From Escarpia spicata (taxonomy: Eukaryota > Annelida > Polychaeta > Sabellida > Siboglinidae): 64,000 nt of DNA. Positions 23,401 to 32,400 of the stretch are shown piece by piece; the first letter of the stretch is position 1, and every line of letters starts with the position of its first letter. The translations under genes were made by a program, and so were the position numbers. The stretch lies in NCBI GenBank assembly GCA_963995525.1, contig OZ023214.1, positions 35,227,269-35,291,268 on the forward strand, in the 5' to 3' direction. A model generated the notes under the pieces. The model made no database searches. It saw only the letters and a list, made by a program, of their open reading frames with translations, and was not told the DNA's origin.

Positions 23401-26400
23401 TTTAAACTGGTAACGTGAAACAATGTCATCCAATAATGGCAATTTATTTTGGCAGTTAGCAGCTAATAATATTGAAGTTTCACTGGTAAGCGTCAAAAAT
23501 TAGAAATGTTGGTGATTTCCGTGGCTAAATAGCGCCAGCCACCACACGGTTTTGTTGTCAAACTCAGCGTCACACAATTTCCGGTCCCTCTTTTATGCAA
23601 TACAGTGAATATTTTAATGGGTATTTTTGGCCAGTGAGATTAAAGTTTGCTGCAGGCATAAACATGGAAGCACCCGGGAATTATTCCCAAAACATGCGTC
23701 TGCATTTCTACGATTAAATGTTAACTTTTGAGCGGTCTACTTTGTTGTAAACAAGTATTAGTGCGACGAAGCGGGTGGTGTTTGTTAGCTTTGTTGTAAT
23801 TCTCGATGTTGTCATTATATCAAACTCTAGTGATTTGGATGGGATTTTCGAATCAAGTTTATAACGAACGCTGCCATCGAAGGGGACTGTTTTGCACTAT
23901 GGTGACTATGGTTACCCATTTTAAATGTAACACTGACTTAATAGTTTAGATGGCGTGACGGCTATGATCGTGAAGAGCGCCATTTTGTATAAAATCTTGA
24001 AAATACATGCACTCAGAAAAATGAAATTATTTCAGATTTATTTACTGTAGCCATTTAATTAGTTTTCTGTTCTGTAGCATAGTAATTTATGATCATTTCA
24101 TATGCAGCATGTATCCGCTAGTTATTAATACAAAATATTTTAAAAACTGAATTATTGAGAATTATTTCAGTATTTTATCTTTGTCAAATTTTAGCAATTC
24201 ATATTTGGGTAATAAAGTAACATATATGTCACATACTTGGCTAGTTACACCAGGAATTAGTTCTTCAGATGTAGTGAAAATGTTATTTGAATTGGATCAA
24301 AAATTATTTATTTATTTGCATTCATGCAATCTGAGTATATCGTATGATTCGTTCATATGATCTCTTGATTTAATAGGATTCAATAACAGGCACATACTTG
24401 CATTAATCTGGCCTTGAGAGGGTTAATGATGTTAAGTTGGTATGAAGAAGTGCACAAACGTCAGAATCTTCAGACTGGATGTTACATGATATCTATATAG
24501 AACTTCCTTAAATGTTGAAATACTCAGGAATCTAAATAATGTTGTTCATGTAAGTAATGTCAATATGAAGGTATATGTCAAACTTGTAATTGCTTTTATG
24601 TTTTTCAGCAAATATTTATAATAGTCACAAATTAATTTACTCTACACCCGTGGGTAACCAACATCACATTTATTTGGACGTTCGTCATTAGACCCAGACA
24701 TCGCCTTGAGTTTGTAATCTTGCTGGTTCCAGGATTGGTTAGTGTTGTCGGCTAAGCTTGTGTCGAAGGTGTGTCTGAAGCCGATGGAATGGGTCACTCC
24801 CATTGGCTGGCCTGTGGTGCAGCCGTACTTCCGACAAACCCGAATCGCTCGCCCCAAAGACGTCATTCTACCCCACCAACTCAAGTACATCACGGTGGAG
24901 TAAGTGACAGGCTGTTTCACCATGCCCCGCTGGGTGATGGCCAACTGGGTCTATCCAACGCAACTAGAAGGTGTTCATCATGCTTTGTATTATGGAAAGC
25001 AGTGCGACACGGCACACTAACCTGGATTGAGCTTTTTCGTGTTTTGTATGCTTTCATGTCTGCAAATGATGTGTGTGCATTAATGCCCTGCATGGTCCTA
25101 GAACTATAGCCGAAGTCTGGCCTGCAATTACAGTCCCGGCCCATGCCTGCAAACATATCTCAAACCCAGGCCCATAAACTAGAATGTAAGCCCAGCTAAA
25201 GTTTAGTAATGTTTATTCCAGGCCCGGCCTGGGTCACACATTTCAGATCTAGGCCCGCCATCCAGGCTTTGTGGTTGTTCCCCTCTCCCCTTGCCCCCTC
25301 ACCCCCCCCCCCCGGAATCATGACTGTCCTGGAATCATGGCCCTCAATGGGTGAGTTTCACCTGTAATTTATGAGAGTTTACATAGCAGGAAACACTAGG
25401 GCAATGTAATAGCTGTATAGCTTATTAAGGGTATTTATGTGGTGCATATAATTATAATGGTGCTTTGAAATCAGTTCTCCTGCCTTTTCACATAACCCTA
25501 TGGGTTTCTTGGCTGCCTGCCCACTACTGAGCCTAAACCACCATAGGTGTGGCAATTGGCAGTGACTTTGCTTGTCTCTCATTCCAGCGGTATTGAAGGT
25601 GTATTTGGTATTGAAATATAAAATGAAAACTGTGTTATTGGCCAGGGCATAGGGTTAGGTTAGGAAGAATATGTGTTTATCCTAACTTAACCCTAACCCT
25701 AATTTCAAGTGAATTATTATCCCAAATGCAAATTACCTGGGGGGTCATAAATTTGATATTAATGAATATTTCTATTCCATGTCACCTACTAAGGCATGTC
25801 CAGCAGTCACTAGCCTGAAAGTTATCAGACACAAGAAAGCCAAAAGTCAAAAGGCTTCCTTGTCCACCTGCCATCTAAAGTTAATTTTCTGGATGGCAAT
25901 CTTGTTAAATCTTGTAGACACAGTTGGAAAATACCAACTGGGATCAACACTGTGCTCTAGCCTTAACACTAGATTGTCCACTGTGCTCTAGCCTTAACAC
26001 TAGATTGTCCACTGTGCTCTAGCCTTAACACTAGATTGTCCACTGTGCTCTAGCCTTAACACTAGATTGTCCACTGTGCTCTAGCCTTAACACTAGATTG
26101 TCCACTGTGCTCTAGCCTTAACACTAGATTGTCCACTGTGCTCTAGCCTTAACACTAGATTGTCCACTGTGCTCTAGCCTTAACACTAGATTGTCCACTG
26201 TGCTCTAGCCTTAACACTAGATTGTCCACTGTGCTCTAGCCTTAACACTAGATTGTCCACTGTGCTCTAGCCTTAACACTAGATTGTCCACTGTGCTCTA
26301 GCCTTAACACTAGATTGTCCACTGTGCTCTAGCCTTAACACTAGATTGTCCACTGTGCTCTAGCCTTAACACTAGATTGTCCACTGTGCTCTAGCCTTAA

Positions 26401-29400
26401 CACTAGATTGTCCACTGTGCTCTAGCCTTAACACTAGATTGTCCACTGTGCTCTAGCCTTAACACTAGATTGTCCACTGTGCTCTAGCCTTAACACTAGA
26501 TTGTCCACTGTGCTCTAGCCTTAACACTAGATTGTCCACTGTGCTCTAGCCTTAACACTAGATTGTCCACTGTGCTCTAGCCTTAACACTAGATTGTCCA
26601 CTGTGCTCTAGCCTTAACACTAGATTGTCCACTGTGCTCTAGCCTTAACACTAGATTGTCCACTGTGCTCTAGCCTTAACACTAGATTGTCCACTGTGCT
26701 CTAGCCTTAACACTAGATTGTCCACTGTGCTCTAGCCTTAACACTAGATTGTCCACTGTGCTCTAGCCTTAACACTAGATTGTCCACTGTGCTCTAGCCT
26801 TAACACTAGATTGTCCACTGTGCTCTAGCCTTAACACTAGATTGTCCACTGTGCTCTAGCCTTAACACTAGATTGTCCACTGTGCTCTAGCCTTAACACT
26901 AGATTGTCCACTGTGCTCTAGCCTTAACACTAGATTGTCCACTGTGCTCTAGCCTTAACACTAGATTGTCCACTGGGTAATGAGTTGATGGTTAACCATG
27001 GTTTGATTGTCAACACACATCTCTAAAATAAACATTAACAAGATTTAACAAGGTTACTACCCAAAAAATTAACTCTAGATGGCAGGTGGACAAGGAAACC
27101 TTTTGGCTTATCGAGAGTCCAACCCTTTTTATCTACGTGTATCCCTCCCTTCTGAGGTATGTGTCGATTTTATTTTAAAACATTCACGCTAGTAGCACCC
27201 ACACAATCAGCAGATAATCTGTTCCATTCATTTACAGTCCTTTGTGAGAATGAGAACTTTCTTATATCTAATCTACACTGCTCCTTTACTAATGTAACTT
27301 TATGTCCTCTGGTCCTTATGTCGTTCTTAACTGAGAAAAAATATTTCTATCAATATTTTCACAACCATCCAATATTTTAAACACTTCTATCTGATCTCTC
27401 AATCTCCTGGTATCTAGTGTTGTTAAACCACATTCTTTTAGGTGTATTTCGTAACTAAGATCCCTCAGTTTTGGTATCGTTTTAGTTGCTCTCCTCTGTA
27501 CTCTCTCTAGCATATCTATGTCCTTACGATATATGGCCTCCACGCTTGTATACAATATTCTAAATCAGACCTAAATCTTGTTTTGTACAGCAGCATCATT
27601 AGTTCTTTTTCCTTATATGCTATATTTCGCATAACTAATCCAAGGATTTGATTTCCCTTTGAAGCTGCAATTCCACACTGCTCTGGCTAATGGTTAACCC
27701 TAAGTCCTTTTCTTTTACAGTAGTGCTTTGTACAGTACCGCCTTTGCATAGTGTACATCATCGTTCCCATGTCCTGTGTGGAGGCATTTACATTTCCCCA
27801 AATTGAACAATATTTGCCACTTTTCAGACAATTTGATCAACCTATCAAGATCATCTTGTAAATGCTTTTTATCTCCATCACGTTTAATCCTTCTAAACAC
27901 ATTTGTATCATCCGCAAATGTCAACACCTTGCTTGTTATATTATCGTCCAAATCATTGATATATATTAAGAATAATATTGGTCCTATTGCTGATCCCTGT
28001 TAATTATACCATTTCCTGTGCCATGGGCTTTTAGTGTAAGCAGTAATCTTTGATGTGGCACTTATATGGTAAACACCGAACTAAAATACTCATTCACGTC
28101 TTCTGCCATTAAGAATCCCTCTGATATTATATTTCCAGCACTATCTTCTAGAGGTACAACCTTATCCTGAAGTTTCTGTTTGCTCCGAACATATGCATAA
28201 AAACTCTTGCTGTCATGTTTTATATTACAAGCTAATTTATGTTCATAGCTTCTCTTTGAATTTCTAATTTCAGTTGTAGCTTGGTTTAGTGCTACTTTAT
28301 AAATGCTGTCCTTTGTGGAAATTTCTCCTGTACTGCTTTTTACTATTCCTTTCTGATTTTACTTTGATGGTAAAATGTATCTGGTTGTGATCACTACTCC
28401 CCAGTGGCTCACATATATTGATATTGTCAACTAATTCTTTCTGTGAGGACAAAACTATGTCTAACACATTCTCACCCCTGATTGGTTCTAGCACATGTTG
28501 AGAAAGGAAACTATGTTGTACTAAAACTAAAAACTCGTGGTCCTCATTCCCTGTACTCTGTAGAGATTTTCACTGTATATGCCCATGATAAAATCCCCCA
28601 TAATAATACAGTCCCGTTTGCTCATTTCCCTTATAGCGTTTTGTACTTTTTCATTCTCTTCTATGCTTATGTTTGGACTTTAATAAACTAACCCAACCGT
28701 TAATGTTTATTTTCCTGTAACTATGTTACACCAAACAGCTTCTTTGCACATTACATAGCCTGTCAGTCCCAATTCGGCACTTGATATATCAGTGGTTGCC
28801 CACGATTCGATTATACCTATTATGTGAGGGTCGATATCTTCTACCATGATGTTTAGTTCATTTCTTTTCTTCACCATGCTCTTTTCATTTAAACAAACGC
28901 ATTCATATCCAGCTTCAAAAGAGTTTTTTAGGTTGTTCTTTGCTGATTTATTTGTGCTGTCTTTACCTATGTCTCCAGTTTCAGGCTTCTATGTGAATCC
29001 CCCCTGCGCATCTATTTTAAAAGATGCAACCTGTCCCACTGTCAACAGATCACAGCAGGTTCTCTGTAATGAGCTGCCCCCTTTCCACTTAGATGGAGGC
29101 CATCTCTCATGTACATATCTTCCCTCCCAACAAAGTATCCCTATAAATCTATGAATCCCACCCCCTCTTCTTCACACATCTGTTCAACTAGTGCGTTGAT
29201 CGCCATCCTCTTGCAGTTTCTGTGTTGGCCCCCTTCCTCCCATTACTGGCAAAATTCCTGAGAGAATAATCTGTTCAACTTTTGTCTTTAACTTCCTTAC
29301 TAACTGTCTGTACTTCTATAATCTATACTATCCCAGTTGTTCCCTCCCCGTCTGCATTATTTGTCCCTATGTGTACTAGTATAGACCCTCCCATGCCATG

Positions 29401-32400
29401 TCCCAATACCTTCTCTACCCTTTCAATGACATGCTCTGTCCTAGCCCCTGGTAGACAAACAACGACGTCCTCCCCCTCGCTTAGTGTCTTATCTGTCTTT
29501 CTCAGAATAGAGTCGCCTACGAACACCCTCTCTTGACTCAAATCCCCCTCAATCACTGCCTCAGAGTAGCTCCTTCTCGGGTTTGCATCTGTCTGGTTGT
29601 TGCCTTTTCCCCCTGTCGTCTTCTCTCCTGTCACATTCTCATACGTTCCATTCTTTCCTGTCACTTTTTCTCTTGTCACCTTTCCTCCTGTTATCGTCCC
29701 TTTTATTGACTTCTCTTCTGTCACATTTACTCTCACTTCCTTACGTCACGTCAACTGTTCTCCCATCGCTTTTCTTTCCTCTCCCGTCCCATTTTTTTTT
29801 ACTGCCTTCTCTACGGTCACTTTCTCTCCTGTCACCTTCATGCCTGTCATGTTTCTTGCTGTCGATTCACCAATTTCTTCCCCTCCAATCATCTTCCCTC
29901 CTCTCTGTCTCCTACCCATAGTCTTCTTGCCACTACTTTACTCCTTCAGTCTCACAGTATTCCCAGCTCTCTCCCTTCATCTCTCTCCATTCCACCTGTC
30001 TCCTTGCTAATTTTCATCTCCATCCCCTTCACAATATCTGTCAACCTAACTATCTTCTTCTGTAAACATTCCACTTTCCAACACCCCACGCACTGAAAGG
30101 TGAATCCCTCTAGTATCTGACCATCACTTCCCACAGACGGACAAGGCAAAATTCACCCAGCTGTGGCAGTCATTGCACACCAAGTGTCGTTTTGCCTTGC
30201 CGCTTGCAAGGCGTCATATCAGAATTTATTTAATAATATTGATAATCTAATTAGCTTTTTAAAATAGTTTATGCCTTTCTACGTAGTCTTTAAAAAAGAC
30301 TGTTTCCTCCGTGTAATGTATACCAAAATGACTAAACCTAAGTTGTTAAGTGGCCTTCTACTACAACATAATTATATATTTACATGTGTCTATGTTGAAC
30401 CAATCCACTGCTTTTCCGATTTTTCCTGCACCACAAAATCTCTAATTAGGAGTGATTTAAACCTATACATACCATAAGAGTATGTTCATGCATGCAAAAT
30501 TTGATGGAGTACCAATTACGATCAATTCAGTTTTATTTGCATTTCATTTCAACAACATCCAGTGGAAGATATCTTGAAGGCAATCACTAAGTTGGTTAAG
30601 GGAGCGATTTGTATCCGGGGTAGCCAATGAAATGTAGATCTGAGTATCATCAGCATAAAGATGATGATCCAAGTTATGTCTTTGTATAACAGAGCTTAGT
30701 GGCGTGGTGTAAAGAGTAAAAAGCAAAGGCCCAAGAACAGAACCCTGGGGAACACAAAATAAAGCCGGCAGTGCAGCTGAAAAGCAGTTCCCAATCTTTA
30801 TAGTTTTATATCTATCAGTTAGATATGAAGAAAACCAGCCTAGAGCTGTGCCAGATATGCCGTACCACTTTAATAGGCGTTCAATGAGAATGCTGTGATC
30901 AATCATGTCAAACACGGCAGAGCAAAAAACCATGGCGCCCCCTGAAGGACACTCTCGGGACTGGGCAAAAGTGACCTGAATAGGGAGGTGACCATATTAG
31001 CGGAACTAATTTCATATACTTTATTGTAATACAGAAATAATTTGTGACTGTCCCAGGGTGACCTTAATTGTGAGGTGGCTGTATTACTGAGGTGGCTGTA
31101 TTACTGAGGTCATTGTAAAACAAGGTTCTACTGTATGTGAAAAATTGTCATAAAGCTAAATTGTTCTGTCCACTCAGAGTAGGACTTATACAGTTGAATC
31201 GCTGGTGCTGCTTGTGTGATACCAGTGACGTTTGTTTGTTCCAGCAAACCTAACGCAATGAAACAGAAAAATGCATTTCCGCCCAACTTCATTCACTCGC
31301 TCGACTCGACTCACATGATGTTGACTGCCATCTACTGTCTCAGGTACACAACATTCTGTGCAAGACTCTTACAAGGAACGCCGACTGTAATGTTGGAAGA
31401 AGACATCAACATTAATGTAGAGCAGTGTGGATCTGCCAAGCCTGGCAGTGGCGTCAGTAATGCAGTCATGTTGTCATTGTTTTGACAGGTACTAGTATAG
31501 GGGTGGTCTGCTGTCTGACGTAGGCACCATTCTATGCAACACTTCTACATGTGAAGCTCACTGTAGTGTTAGCAGAAGATGAAGACACACTGAGAATGTT
31601 AAAGCAGTATGCCTCTGCCAATACTGGCGGTGGCCTCTGCCAATACTGGCGGTGGCCTCTGCCAATACTGGCGGTGGCCTCTGCCAATACTGGCGGTGGC
31701 ATTAGTAGTGTTACTTTCTCATTGTCTTGATAGTTACTAATGTAGGGATCATCTCAGAAGTCTCTCGGACTGGCTTCCAAAACCACAGTCAATAGCCGCC
31801 GGATTCAACTGATGTGACATGGTTGCTGATATCCACAACATGGTTAACGTGTGTTAATATATGTTCCACTCAATAGGTGGCACCACTAGTGATTATTTCC
31901 CCTGCAATTCATGGTGATCACCAAACCACCATCCACCAACCACCACCCACTAACCACCACCCACCAACCATCACCCACCAACCACCACCCACCACCCACC
32001 ACCCACCACCCACCAACCATCACCCACCAACCACCATCCACCACCCACCAACCACCACCCACCAACCACCACCCACCAACCACCACCCACCAACCACCAC
32101 CCACCAACTATCACCCACCACCCACCACCCACCAACCACCACCCAACCACCACCCACCACCCGCCAACCACCACCCGCCAACCACCACCCACCAACCACC
32201 GTCCACCAACTACCACCCACCAACCACCACCCACTAACCATCACCCACCAACCACCAACCACCACCCACCAACCACCACCCACCAACTATCACCCACCAC
32301 CCACCAACCACCACCCAACCACCAACCACCACCCACCAACCACCACCCAACCACCACCCACCAACCACCAACAACCACCCACCAACCACCACCCAACCAC

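Noticed and set aside
25297..25313. Run of about 12-14 C
   Set aside because: Homopolymer; could be a sequencing artefact and has no evident role.
25650..25705. Telomere-like ggttaggttagg and ttaaccctaaccctaa
   Set aside because: Only two or three units, degenerate and in opposite orientations; not enough for an interstitial telomere.
25948..26975. CRISPR-like regular repeat
   Set aside because: 31-bp units follow one another without spacers in a eukaryotic intron; this is a satellite.
29583..30010. + strand Ser/Pro/Phe-rich open frames
   Set aside because: Shadows of the CR1 ORF1 on the other strand.
30950..31135. Possible end of a pogo/Tigger-like transposon (caaggttctactgta)
   Set aside because: Only one end is visible; no partner inverted repeat was found.
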